NCBI RefSeq assembly: GCF_028372415.1
Contig: NC_092872.1
Coordinates: 13,916,479 to 13,980,478 of the forward strand
DNA length: 64,000 nucleotides
Source of the DNA: Notamacropus eugenii
Taxonomy: Eukaryota; Chordata; Mammalia; Diprotodontia; Macropodidae
Reading direction: 5' to 3'
Program-made: the position numbers and the translations under genes
The notes under the pieces: model-generated
Told to the model about the DNA's origin: nothing
The model's database searches: none
The model's input: the letters and a program-made list of their open reading frames with translations, nothing else
Shown: in pieces, positions 24,479 through 34,949 of the stretch
Position numbering within the stretch: the stretch's first letter is position 1
Layout: every line of letters starts with the position of its first letter

Positions 24479-26199
24479 TAAATAAATTCTGCTCCAGCCC
24501 CTCACCCTCACCCTGTGTGTAATTCTCTGCTTTGGATGTGTTTCTTGTAAACAACATACTGTAGGATTCTGGTTTTTTAATCCATTCTGCTATCTGCTTC
24601 CATTTTATAGGTGAGGTCATTCTATTCACATTTATAGTTATGATAAATAACTGTATTTCCCTCTATGGTATTTCCCCCTTTTTTTTCCTCCTCCTTTTAC
24701 CCCCTACTCTTTCCCTCCTCACAAGTCTTTTACTTCTGATTACTGCCTTCCCCAATCTAACCTCCCTTTTATCAGTAGCCTTTCTACCTTCTATTATCCT
24801 GGTCCCTTTTTACTTCCTTATAGGTTAAGATGGATTTCTTTATCCAATTGAGTGTGCATGTTATTCCCTCTTTGAGTCAATTTTGATGAGAGAAAGGTTT
24901 AAACTTTCCCCGTCAGCCACCACCCTGCCATCTCTCTTCATTATAAAATCTCTTTCATACCTCTTTTATGTAGGATAGTTTACCCCCATTCAATCTTCTC
25001 TCTCCATCCAGTGCAATTTTCTTTGTCATGCCTTTATTTTTTTGTATCATCCCATCAAAATCATCTTATATTCATACCCTCTGTCTATATATTCTCCTTC
25101 TAATTGCTCTTGCAGTAATAAAGTTCTTAAGAGTTACAAATATTATCTTGCCATATAGAAACATGAACAGTTAGATCTCATTGATTTCTTATATTTTCTC
25201 TTGTTTCTTTTTCTTAACTTTTTATGTTCCCCTTGAATCTTGTATTTGGAGGTCAAACTTTTTATTCAGCTCTATTCTTTTAATTGCTAATGCTCAAAAG
25301 TCCTCTATTTTGTTAAATATCGATTTTCTGCTATGAAAGATTATATTCAATTTTGCTGGGTAAGTGATTCGTGATTGTAACCATCATTTCTTTGCCTTCT
25401 AGTGTATCACATTCCAAGCCCTGCAGTTCTTTAATTTGGAAGCTGCCAAATTCTGTGTAATAGAACTACAGCTCCATGATACTCGAATTGTTTCTTTTTG
25501 GTTGCTTGCCATACTTTATCTTCAATCTGTGAACTCTGGAATTTGACTATGATGTTCCAGTTTCATTCTGGGATTTCTTTCAGGCAGTAATAGATAGTTT
25601 CTTTCAATTTCTAGTTTATCCTCTGGCTCTAATAAACCAGGGCACTTTTCTCTGATAATTTCTTGAATTATGTTGCCCAGGCTTTTTTTTTTTTAATTAT
25701 GGCTTTCAGCTAGCCCAATAATTCTTATATTATTTCTCCTAGATCTGTTTTCTAGGTCAGTTTTTTTTTTCCAAAGAGAAATTACACATTTTCTTCTATT
25801 TATTTTATGTTTCTTAATTGGTTTTATTGTGTCTTATGTCTCATAGAGTCATTTGTTTCCATTTGCTCAATTCTAACTTTTAAGGAATTATTTTCTTCGG
25901 TCAGCTTTTGTACTTCCTTTTCCATTTAGATAATTCTATTTTTTAGGGAGTTATTTTCCTTGGTAAATTTTTGTATACCTTTTCCCATGCTATTGACTTT
26001 TTTTCATGATTCTCTTACATTATTCTCATTTCTTTTCCCAATTTTTCTTCTACTTTTCTAATTTGATTTTTAAAATCCTTTTAAAACTCTTCCAGGAATT
26101 CTTTTTGGGCCTGAAACCAAATTACATTTTTCTTTGGGGCATTACTTGTAACCATTTTGACACTATTGTCCTCTTCTAAGTTTATGCCTTGAGCTTCCC

Positions 26200-26953
26200 T
26201 GTCACTGTAATAACTTGCTATAGTCAAGTTCATTTCTTGGCTTTTTTTACTCATTTCTTCAGCCTTTTTTGTGGCTTGGTGTTTTTATGTGAGAGTTGGG
26301 CTCTGGTTCTGCATTGTACCAAGCTTTTTGTACTGAGCTCAGGGTCTTACTACTGGCTTTCACTAGACTTCAGAGTTTACCTACTGGTGCCTGCCCCAGG
26401 GGTGGGGCCTTTCTTTTGGTTTACTTGGTGACAGAGTTTTTCTGGTAGTTGACCCCGCAGGAGGGATCTGGTTGCTGGTCTTCCCCCAGGGTGGGGCCCT
26501 GCTGCTGGGTTGCTATGGAAACAGGACCTCTCTCCAGGTAGGCCCCAGGGGCAGGATCTTGATGTTGGCCAGCCTGGGGGTGGGGTTTCCCTACTGGTCA
26601 GCCATGGGGTCAAGGACCTACTGATGGCTTGTGCTGGGAGTGGATTTTGCTTCACTGCACAGATTGCTCACTTGCCAGGAGGCTGTTGGTTTGCAGGAGG
26701 GCAAGGCCTTGCTGGTGGATTGCCCCAGGTTTAGAGTCTTGTTGCGGACTCCCTACTACGAGGCTGGCTGCTGCTGCTGCTCTTAGATGTTTCTCCCTCT
26801 TACCCTGACTGAGGCAGACCTTTCCTGCCCTGCTGGTACTCAGTTTCCCCGGTCTTCGAGCAATTCTGTGTAGTTTTTGAGTTGTTTGGAGGGGAATTTG
26901 GGAGAGTTTCAGAGGGTTCCTTTCTCACTCTACCATCTTGGCATTGGAAGTAC
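26200..26953 (-). promoter_or_regulatory. L1 5' UTR, GC-rich internal promoter region
   Basis: This is the 5' part of the full-length L1. From about 26380 to 26760 it is GC-rich and shows loosely repeated modules ('gccccaggggtggggcc', 'cccccagggtggggccc', 'ggccccaggggcaggatc'), resembling repeated promoter modules of some mammalian L1s. Promoter activity is inferred from family knowledge only, and the copy is old. Confidence 0.6.
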
Positions 26954-26969
26954 TATTTTATGTATTTAA

Positions 26970-27880
26970 GAACATTTTTTTTCAATGAACAAAAATCTAT
27001 TTTCTCTTCTTCTTCCCTTTCTCCTCTTCCCAATGAAAATAGGAAAAAGAAAACCCTTGTAACAAATATGAACAGACAAGTTAAATAAACTCTTGCTATG
27101 GTCATGTACAAAAATATATGTCTCTTCCTGCATCTTGAATCTATTGCTTTGGTCAGACATGACTGGTCATTGCATTGATTATTAGAATTCTTAAGTCTTT
27201 CAAAGTTGGTTGTCTTTACAGTGTTAAGGTCTAAATTATTTTTCAGGTTCTGCTCATTTCATTATGTATCAGTTTATCCAAGTCATCCCAGGTTTCTTTG
27301 AAGCCATGTCCTTTGTTATTTCTTTTGGCACAATAATATTTCTAAATTCATGTACCATAATTTGCTCAATCATTTTCCAGTTTATGGGCACCCCCTCAGT
27401 TTCCAGTTCTTTGCTATAAAAGAACTGCTATAAATATTTTTGTACAAATGGATCCTTCTCTTTTTTAGATCTGTTTGGTGAATAGACCCAGCAGCAGTCA
27501 TATTCCTGAGTCAAGGGGTAGACACTGTTTAGTAACTTTGCAAACATAATTCCATATTCTTTTCCAGAATGAGTGGATTAATTCACAGCTCTCCCAATGT
27601 ACCTATTTTTCCTATATCTCCTCCATCATTTGTCATTTTCCTTTTTTGTCAACTTTTCCAATTTGATGGGTATGAGGTGGCACCTCAGAGTTCCTTTCAT
27701 TTGCATTTCTCTAATTATTAGTGATTTGGAGCATTTTTTCATATGGTTATTTCTTCCTCTAAAAACTACCTAAAAATACCTAATGATTCTTTAATCATTT
27801 ATTGAGGAATGTCTTTTATTCTTATATATTGAATTACTTCCTTATATAGTTTAGAAATGTATGTCTATATTTTAAACTGT
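26970..27880 (-). mobile_element. older L1 3' part
   Basis: After the duplication at 26954-26969 another antisense L1 3' end starts ('ttttttttcaatg' tail, 'ggttctgctcatttcatta', 'gagttcctttcatttgcatt', 'catttattgaggaatg'). It is more diverged than the neighbouring full-length copy. Confidence 0.75.
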
Positions 27881-28200
27881 GGTGCAGCAGATTAGATAGC
27901 CAGATTTCATTCTTAGATACCAGACTATTTTCTGGGGATTGCTCTCGAATTCCAGTCTCTGACTGTACTTATTGTGGAGCTTTCAGATACCTACTACCCT
28001 GCAGGTTGGAGCTCTGCTGGTGACCTGCTCCTGTTCTGCTTGGACGGACTTTCCAGATCAGGGTGCAGGACTTAGCAGGGTCAAAAGATTTCTCTAGCTT
28101 TGTCTGTTCCTCATTTATACCCACAAACATTCATGTTGAGCCACAACTTAAGCCATCTACTCCTAGCTGCCATATTAAAGCAAGGGGGCTAATATTTTAA
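27881..28200. other. unassigned, possibly L1 5' UTR-like
   Basis: Moderately GC-rich sequence with 'caggttggagctctgctgg' and 'gatcagggtgcaggactt'. It could be a 5' leader of another LINE, but I cannot assign it. Confidence 0.35.
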
Positions 28201-28384
28201 AACACTAGAGCATTAGCTTTAAAAAAAGCTGTGTTATTGCAAACCTCAGAGTTTCCAATGTTATTATTATTAGCTCCTGTAGCATCGTCTGTGGCTTGGA
28301 GGCTAAATAGCTGTGGTGAACTCTGGTCAATGACGCTGTGTAGCCTAGTACTATCTATCAGCTAGGGAGGATGAAAGCACATTT

Positions 28385-28690
28385 AGGCCTCAGTTTCCTT
28401 ATCTGTAAAATGAGAATTGAACTAGATGATGTTCAAGTTTTTTTCCAGCTCTAATCCATCTATGTTCTGAGTTCCTTCCCTGTTACAGGATGATAATATC
28501 ATAGAGCTAAAGCTAGAAAGGACTTTAGAGTTCATCTAGTCCAACCCCCTTACTTTGCAGATGAGAAAACTGATGTCCAGAAAAGTTTAGTTGAGTGATG
28601 GTCCATAAGCAGTAAGTAGAAGAATCAGGATTTGAATAGCAGTCATGTGGTTGCAAGTTCTGTACTTTTTCAAAAGTACCATATCACCTC
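28385..28690 (+). repeat. two adjacent CORE-SINE fragments
   Basis: 28385-28465 has 'ggcctcagtttccttatctg' and 'gaactagatgatgtt'. 28495-28690 has 'catctagtccaaccccctt', 'agatgagaaaactgatgtcc' and 'aggatttgaatagcag', the THER1/MIR3 type. Confidence 0.75.
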
Positions 28691-29090
28691 CACTTGTTCT
28701 GACGTTCTGTGTTCTAAGGCCTTTCCCTCTCTGATCTTCTGTACTCCATTTTCCAAGGTCCTTTTGGGACTGTTTAGCCTATGAGTCTATATACACCTGC
28801 CAGATTTTACAGTGTATGAGCCAGTTCACTATTGGAGAGGAGCTCTTTTGCCAAGGACAAGTATAATTTACTCAATGTTCAGTAGGACCAGCCTCTGGTT
28901 TTAATTGGTTTGTGTTCATTTGCATGTCAAAAGATTATTCATGAAGTAATTGTCCAGTTTGATAGCTTACCCACTTATACTTCTGCTTTTGTTTCACGAG
29001 AGACTTGAGCTGGGAAAATAGCGAGGACTGAAGTTCAAACCTTGAACTTATGTCCAGGAGCAAGTAGAAAAGAGGCTAAAGTTAAAATGA

Positions 29091-29649
29091 CCCCTCCCTC
29101 CCTCCCTCCCTCCCTCCCTTCCTTCCTTCCTTCCTTCCTTCCTTCCTTCCTTCCTTCCTTCCTCCCTCCCTCCCTTCCTTCCTTCCTCCCTTCCTTCCTC
29201 CCTCCCTCCCTTCCTCCCTCCCTCCCTCCCTCCCTTCCTTCCTCCCTTCCTCCCTCCCTCCCTCCCTCCCTCCCTCCCTCCCTCCCTTCCTCCCTCCCTC
29301 CCTCCCTTCCTCCCTCCCTCCCTTCCTCCCTCCCTCCCTCCCTTCCTCCCTCCCTCCCTTCCTTCCTCCCTCCCTCCCTCCCTCCCTTCCTTCCTCCCTC
29401 CCTCCCTTCCTTCCTTCCTTCCTTCCTTCCTTCCTTCCTTCCTTCCTCCCTTTCTTTCTCCCTCCCTCCCTCCCTCCCTCCCTTCCTCCCTCCCTCCCTT
29501 CCTTCCTTCCTTCCTTCCTTCCTTCCTTCCTTCCTTCCTTCCTTCCTCCCTCCCTCCCTCCCTCCCTCCCTCCCTTCCTCCCTCCCTCCCTTCCTCCCTC
29601 CCTTCTTCCCTCCCTCCCTCCCTCCCTTTCTTCCTTCCGTCCTTCCTTC
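29091..29649. repeat. long polypyrimidine tract, CCCT/TTCC mixture
   Basis: Plus-strand bases 29091-29638 are all C or T (548 in a row), in blocks of (CCCT)n and (CCTT)n of changing length; the first purine is the G at 29639. Open frames through it (P/S/L or E/G/R/K repeats) are artefacts. It ends about 735 bases before the start codon at 30384. Confidence 0.97.
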
Positions 29650-30087
29650 GGATCTGGACCTCACAGCCCTAGTTGGGAAAGCTATATATAGTCCTGTGAG
29701 AGGCAGATGCATCGGGTGGCGGGGGCACCAGAGCCGGGAGTCCTACGCCGCAACCTTAGCTCCATCCCTTACAAGACACCTCGGACGAGTCGCTTGAGCT
29801 CCCTGAGGCTGCCTCCTCCGTAAAAAGAGGATAAAGAGACTTGCACTACTTGTCCCTAGGGGATGTTTTATAGGCAAACCGTCAAGTCCTAAGAATGACT
29901 AGGATGGCGATGGGAACAGGGAAGGAACGAAGCCAGCCTTTGGCTGCGGGTGCGCGGCGCCCAGGCCGAGGGACTGGAGGGACCTGGCCCCAGGGAGCCG
30001 CTCGGGGCCCGGAGCTCCGCTGCCTCTCTCGCCTCGATGACCTTCGGCGCCGCAGCCCTGCCCGGCCAGCCGAGGCCCCGAGGCTGC

Positions 30088-30136
30088 GTGGGGGCGGGGC
30101 GGGGGCGGAGCCGCGCGGGAGGGCGGGGACGGAGCC
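30088..30136 (+). promoter_or_regulatory. cluster of GC boxes (Sp1/KLF-type)
   Basis: 'gggggcggggcgggggcgg' at 30090-30108 gives overlapping GGGGCGG motifs, with another 'gggcgggga' near 30120. Such clusters sit close to start sites of TATA-less promoters. Confidence 0.75.
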
Positions 30137-30261
30137 CCCTCGGGAGCCCTCCCTCCGCCCCCAGCCTGGCGGGGCCGAGTTCGGGGGCTGGCGGCGGCTG
30201 CGGCGGCGGCGGCGGAGGGAGCCCGGGAGTCCGCGAGGCCGCCGGCCGCGCTGCTGGCGAG

Positions 30262-30387
30262 ATGCGGTCCGGCCCCGCGCTGCTCCGGCTGCTTCTCCTG
30301 CGGTGGTCCCTTGGGCGCCAGGGCTCCGGGACCCCAGCCCGGACTCGGATCCCCCCTTCCCCTTCTCTTTCCCTGCTCCTGGCATGA
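30262..30387 (+). other. upstream ORF overlapping the main start (41 codons)
   Basis: ATG at 30262 opens a 41-codon frame whose TGA (30385-30387) overlaps the ATG at 30384 as ATGA. It begins MRSGPALLRLLLLRW, which looks like a signal-peptide hydrophobic core, so it could be either a translation-controlling upstream frame or the true start of a secreted or membrane protein if an internal donor is used. An in-frame ATG also exists further up (29950). Confidence 0.35.
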
Positions 30388-30420
30388 ATAGAAGAGCGGG
30401 GGGCGCCATGGAGGCGGAGG
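30384..30420 (+). CDS. probable first coding exon, 5' part of an unidentified gene
   Basis: ATG at 30384 encodes MNRRAGGAMEAE plus one base of the next codon before a strong donor, GTGAGT, at 30421 (phase 1). A second in-frame ATG at 30408 sits in a near-ideal context (gcgccATGG) and would give a start at MEAE. The exon lies in the densest CpG region, directly after an upstream frame. The remaining exons were not found in the window, so the following 33 kb would be first intron. The peptide is too short to identify the gene. The call rests on CpG context, start context and splice donor. Confidence 0.5.
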
Positions 30421-30429
30421 GTGAGTTGG
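30421..30429 (+). promoter_or_regulatory. splice donor of the putative first exon
   Basis: 'gagg|gtgagttgg' matches the 5' splice-site consensus (GTGAGT). G-rich runs follow (30429-30545), as is common in CpG-island first introns. Confidence 0.55.
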
Positions 30430-30960
30430 GAGGGGGCGGGGAGGGGGGGCAGGGAGGGAAGGAAGCGGACTTGTGGACCCGCCCCTGGAGCAGGGGGGCA
30501 GAGGGAAGGGGAGAGGGAAGGGGGACGGAGGGGGGGATGTGCCTCCGCGGACCCCTCGGGATCGTCTAGGACACCCTCTTCATTGTACAAACATGGAAAC
30601 TGAGGTCCTGGGCCGGGTCGGACCGCGTGCCTTTGCTTGAGAGCGCGACCCTATCCCCCCGGTTGGATAAAAGGCCCCCGGAGGTCATCCACACTGCGCC
30701 CGGGTCTCGGGCTCGATCCAGGGAAAGGGGGCTGTGGGTACGAGTCGTTCCTCCCTATCCCGTCGGAGCCCCCCCACCCAGCCCGGGTCCCCCACCTTGG
30801 AAAGGAGACTCGTCGGGAGTGGAAGCGTCCATGCAGAGGCAGCCTTGAGATTTTTAGGGTTACTCTTTGTAGCCGGAGTAAATGGGAACCCGCACAGGCC
30901 CCCGAGCTGAGCCCCCCGAAAACCATTTTGAAACAGTCTCGGAGGCTGGTTTTTGCAGGA

Positions 30961-31334
30961 GACTGAATGGGAAAACTTGTAAAAAGCAACTTTTCGCGTC
31001 GAGCGGAAAAGAGCAAACTTTCCCCGATTAAGGAAACACTGACTTTATCCATCCTCTGTCCTAGCCCCAGTCTCTATCTTCGCCCCTCCCCCACCTGTCA
31101 GGGGTGAGCTCTGTGATTGGAGCCTAAAGTGCTTTTTCAGGGGTGCTTCTCCCGTCCGGAGCCCTGGCAGTAGAGCTGTAGGTGTGAGTGTGGAACAGTC
31201 TGGCAAATTCTTATTCCTCGGAGCCTTCTTCAATTATACTGTCCCCCCAAGGGGAGCCAGAGAGCTCCATTCAACCTCTTTCCTATTCTAATGGAAGATG
31301 TCATTGCAGAAAACAGGCAAGTATCCAGAGGCTG
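30961..31334. other. intronic flank of the CpG island
   Basis: GC content falls off; no feature recognised. It is presumably the start of intron 1. Confidence 0.4.
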
Positions 31335-31512
31335 CAAGGTGTCGGAAATGTTGAATTTGGACTTTGGAGACCTGACTTTAAATCCTGTAACTCTCTTATT
31401 TCCTTTCTACCCTTGGTCATTCCCATCTCTAGGCCTCAGTTTCCCCATCTGCACAGTGAAGAGAAGGGACTGGAAGATCTCTAATTTTCCTTCCAGATCT
31501 AAATGCTTAGGA
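31335..31512 (+). repeat. MAR1/MIR-like SINE
   Basis: 'agacctgactttaaatcctg', 'taggcctcagtttccccatc' and 'gggactggaagatctc' are in SINE order, in plus orientation. Confidence 0.7.
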
Positions 31513-31684
31513 AATTTAGCGGCTTTAACTGTGCCACACTGTATGTGGAACTGGATCCACTTTCTCCCCTCCAAGGGCAGCTTCCAATTCAACTGTATAT
31601 TCTATTGAATATTACAAGTCAACTCTCAGGCCTGGGAGGAACTGAAACTTTCTTCTATCTTTATTAGTTTGGTTCAAACCAAGC

Positions 31685-32045
31685 AGCTATTAAGCATGTG
31701 CTACTTAACTAGGCTTCAAGCTAGACAGAGAGGATATAAAGAAAAAAGTAAAATTCCCTTCTCTCAAGTACCTTATATATTGGGGGGTGGGAGGGGGAGT
31801 ATAAAACATATATACAAATAAGGTTATGCAAGTAATAGATTTTTTTAAAGCAGAACTGTGACTGTTTAGAAGAAGGATTTGTGGGCCCTTGTATCAATCA
31901 ATCCTTCAATAAACATTTGTTAAGCTGCTGTTATGTGCCAAGTACTTTACTAAGTGCCAAGGGTGCAAAAAGAGGCAAAAAGCAGTCTGCCCTCAAGGAG
32001 TTTACAATCTAGTGGGTTGTATTCCCAGAATTTGGCACAGTGCTT
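31685..32045 (+). repeat. two CORE-SINE (MAR1/MIR3-like) pieces
   Basis: 31685-31860 is a diverged copy with 'attaagcatgtgctactta' and 'gaggatataaagaaaaaagt'. 31888-32040 is clearer, with 'tgttatgtgccaagtactt', 'ccctcaaggagtttacaat' and 'ctagtgggttg'. Confidence 0.7.
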
Positions 32046-33834
32046 GACATATAAGATTTAGGAAATACTTGTTGGTTAACTGATTGATATAGTGTTTTGA
32101 GGTTTGCAACGTGTCTTATAATACATTATTTTATATAGCCCCACCATTTGAGCTGAAAGTATAGCAGAGCCATCAAACTCAGGCTGCAAAACTCCTTAAT
32201 GAAGCAAGGAACTAGATTGTAATTGAGAAATGTTTAACAAAAATAAATAAAAATACAATATAATGTAGATAATGTTAATTTGTGGTTTTCTAAGTCAATA
32301 TGGAGCTATCAGACATCCTTTTCTGAGTTCCATAATCACTGAGCTATACGATTGGTATTGAATATGAGTTTAGCTTCACTGGGATAGCAGAACATTGGTT
32401 ATTTATTAACCCAGATGCCTGGACAAAACTACCTATCATCTCCCCGATTCTCTTCCCATCTCTCCTGTGTTTTGAGTGACAAGCCAGGGAAGCTGACACT
32501 GCCACCTTGAAATGAATCCATGGTCAATGTCCTAGGATGGAAGAGGATAGAAGTCCTTAATCACTTGCTTCTTTCCCAGTGTTATTTGCTGATGGACAGA
32601 CTTTCATCTCCTGCTTTACCTGTCCTCATGATTTAGTGGCAGTATCTGCTGAGGTGAAAATCCTTTCCATTTCCTATCCCATACCAGACTCTCATCTGGA
32701 TGCATCTCAGTCCTATGGCTCCATCATTAAATTAATATCCTCCTTCCTTATTCTTTTCCATTTTGCCCTCTAAAAATCCTTCTCTGTTAAAAAAAAGTTA
32801 ACAAACTTTTCTTCATTTTGGATGACTTTACTTTTTAATCTCTATTTTCTAGTATAATAGAAACTTTGCTCTCTCCAGAAAACAGTTTGTTCCTGATGAT
32901 TCTTCTCATCTTCTCTCATTTCCCCTGACATTTTGAGACTCTGTTCCCCACTGTTCCTTTCAGGCTGCCCCTTTCCTACCATCATGACACACTCTCTCTC
33001 TCTTTGAGGTTTTCTCTGTCTCTCCATGTTCCCCGGTCCAGATCCTCATGGCAGTGATTTGTTGACCCATATGATCTTTCTTTTTTCTCAAGGAATTCTC
33101 TAGCTAGCTCACAGTCATTCCATCCACTCTAACCTCAGCCTTCAGACTCAAGGATGCTAATACTCACGTTGTCATGCCTCAAACACCCTGATCTACTAGT
33201 TTCCTTAGCTCCCTTGACTTGGACCCTTCAGACCACCTTCAGCAACCACAGAGGCAGCCATATTCTTGCTATCACCATCAGCTGTTAACTGTGCCACCTT
33301 CATGATCCACAATTTGGAAATTCCTTTCTCTAATAGCAATTTACTATCTTCCCATCTTTCACTTTATCTCCTAAACCTCTTTTTCATCATCATCCAGTTC
33401 AGCCTCACATTTCCCTTCCCTGTCATGACCAGTTTAACTATGTGATATATATTAGAACTCTATGCCTCTGGCTTTAGTCTCTTGTGCTCTTTTACTATAT
33501 CTAGTCATACTAGAGTTTGGGGTTCCCCATCACCTGCCTTTTTTGCTCCCATTTCATTGCTAGAGAAAGCCCCACAATTGTATTAGGTGGTTGTGCTACA
33601 AATGTATTTTATCTAATCTCACTGGGTCCTAGCTGCTGCATGGTAATCCTTCCCTATTTGACTTTATCACACTCTTCCCCAGGTCAGGTCCCTAAGGACC
33701 ACCTAAAAATAGTGTCAGGATGTGACTGTAGTAGTGTTGGGATGTAAAAGCCAAATTCCTAGCTTACTGGTACTTATTATGACTTAGAATAGTATTACTT
33801 ATCTGCCTGCTTCACAGGGTTGCTGTGACAGTCA
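32046..33834. other. no recognised gene; pyrimidine-rich, possibly ancient repeat
   Basis: 32860-33520 is C/T-rich with short 'ctctctctc' pieces and could be a very old LINE, but I cannot name it. No coding frame looks real. Confidence 0.35.
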
Positions 33835-34068
33835 AATGAGATGACAGGGCATTGGGATGGAGTGGAAAGAATTATAGTCTCGGATCCAGGGGACCTGAGT
33901 TCAGATCTTGGCTCTGCTCCTTGTCAAGTGAATGATTGCAAGCATCTGATTTAACTTCTGTAAAATGAGGACAGTAGTAACAGTACCACTTTCTTCACAG
34001 AGTTATTGTGAGGAAAGTCCTTTATGAATCTTAAAGCACTATAGAAATGAGTCACTACTGATAATTGA
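33835..34068 (+). repeat. MIR-type SINE
   Basis: 'ggggacctgagttcagatct', 'ttctgtaaaatgaggacagt', 'agagttattgtgaggaaag' and 'cactatagaaatgag' form the MIR order. Confidence 0.75.
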
Positions 34069-34091
34069 TATATGTGGGAGAAGTGGTTGGG

Positions 34092-34560
34092 GCTGGCTTT
34101 TAGACAACAAGTATTTACTAAGCACTATGCATACAAAAAAACATCCATTCAGGAACTCACATTCTAATTGGGAAGGTAACATCTAATCAGATAGTAAACT
34201 GGAGGTCATCTCAGAGGGAAAGCAGAAGTAGGAAGGGGTGGAGAAGGGAGGCCTTTTGCAGAAGGTGGGATTTAAGCTGAGTTTTGAGGGCAACTGGGTG
34301 CCAGAGGTGAGAAGGGAGAGTATTGGCAATTGGGGACATCCAGGAAGGACTTCATGGGGTACTCTCTCAAAAGTCCTGGTGTTGGAAGATGAGGTGTGTA
34401 AGGACAAAGTATCTCTGGCCTACATGAAGGGGATTAAGATATGAAAGGTAGGAAGGGGCCAGGTTGTGAAGGGTTTTAAAAGCAAACTGGGATTTTATAG
34501 TTGATCCCTGAGGTAATAGAAACTCACTGGAGTTTATTGAGTAGAGGGTAATAGGGTCAG
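34092..34560 (+). repeat. long interspersed repeat with MAR1-like head
   Basis: It opens with 'caagtatttactaagcac' and continues with 'gggatttaagctgagtttt', 'aggaaggggccaggttgtg' and 'gttttaaaagcaaactggg'. The same tail type appears at 48.48-48.62 kb. I recognise it as a widespread therian repeat but do not recall its name. Confidence 0.6.
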
Positions 34561-34619
34561 AGGGCGCATAGGCTGTCCAGACGCTAGTCCAACCATGATC
34601 CACTGGGGGAAGTAACCCT

Positions 34620-34818
34620 GTGTTCCTTGTTGTGTGGTTTGTCCTTCATTCTTGAAGAAGACCATGACATCAGGAAGATGATGCCATGACTTGCAAATGA
34701 ATTGGATTTAAGTGAGGGAAGGCTGTGCAAAGTCACAGGCCTCACTTTCTCCTCCAGAGCCATCTGGATCCAGTGGCCAGATATAGATCAGGATGACTGG
34801 AGATGGCCCAGCCCTGTA
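34620..34818. repeat. SINE-like repeat of the 'gaagaccatgacatcag' family
   Basis: 'cttgaagaagaccatgacat', 'gaattggatttaagtgaggg', 'ctcctccagagccatctgg' and 'ggatgactggagatggccc' match the copy at 20.3 kb. Confidence 0.75.
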
Positions 34819-34949
34819 TTCCTAAAATAGTTTTACTTATTCCAGAAGTCTTTCTTTTTGACAAATGAAAACAATTATATCTGTTTTCTAGATGAGTAGA
34901 GGGCAACCTTGTATATCTTTCTTCTCCCTCTTTATATGGAAGACACGAA

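Larger units (their letters stand above)
19010..26953 (-). mobile_element. near full-length L1, decayed, with nested inserts
   Basis: An L1 retrotransposon lies on the minus strand, 5' end at about 26953 and 3' end at about 19010. Near-identical 16-17-bp duplications ('tattttatgta' plus T/A-rich bases) flank it at 18993-19009 and 26954-26969. The reverse-transcriptase core is visible at 22077-22091, which translates on the minus strand to FADDM, the usual L1 catalytic motif. The endonuclease region reads at about 24.5 kb, ORF1 is probably at 25-26.2 kb, and the GC-rich 5' UTR starts with an 'aagatgg' motif at 26935. Both ORFs have many stops, so it is inactive. Without its inserts at 20243-21272 and 23940-24478 it would be about 6.4 kb, close to complete. 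Confidence 0.88.
29700..30960. promoter_or_regulatory. CpG island, probable promoter
   Basis: The window is mostly AT-rich, but this stretch is very GC- and CpG-rich (densest at 29940-30420). Dense CpGs that have escaped decay usually mark an unmethylated housekeeping-type promoter. It contains GC boxes, an upstream ORF and a first-exon-like end with splice donor. Old MIR-like scraps remain at about 29785-29880 and 30565-30610. The exact transcription start cannot be set from sequence alone. Confidence 0.88.

Noticed and set aside
29035..29797. Open frames of 225 and 251 codons on the two strands
   Set aside because: They run through the CCCT/CCTT tract; the P/S/L and E/G/R/K repeats are translation of a simple repeat.
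30408..30420. Idea that the first exon is SKA2, since the phase-1 MEAE start would fit
   Set aside because: Four residues prove nothing. I also saw no sign of the miR-301a/miR-454 hairpins I would expect in that gene's intron, nor of a divergent partner gene. Identity left open.
29882..30590. Minus-strand and alternative-frame ORFs of 145-233 codons in the CpG island
   Set aside because: High GC removes stop codons by chance; composition is only P/R/G/A/S, and both strands are open at once.
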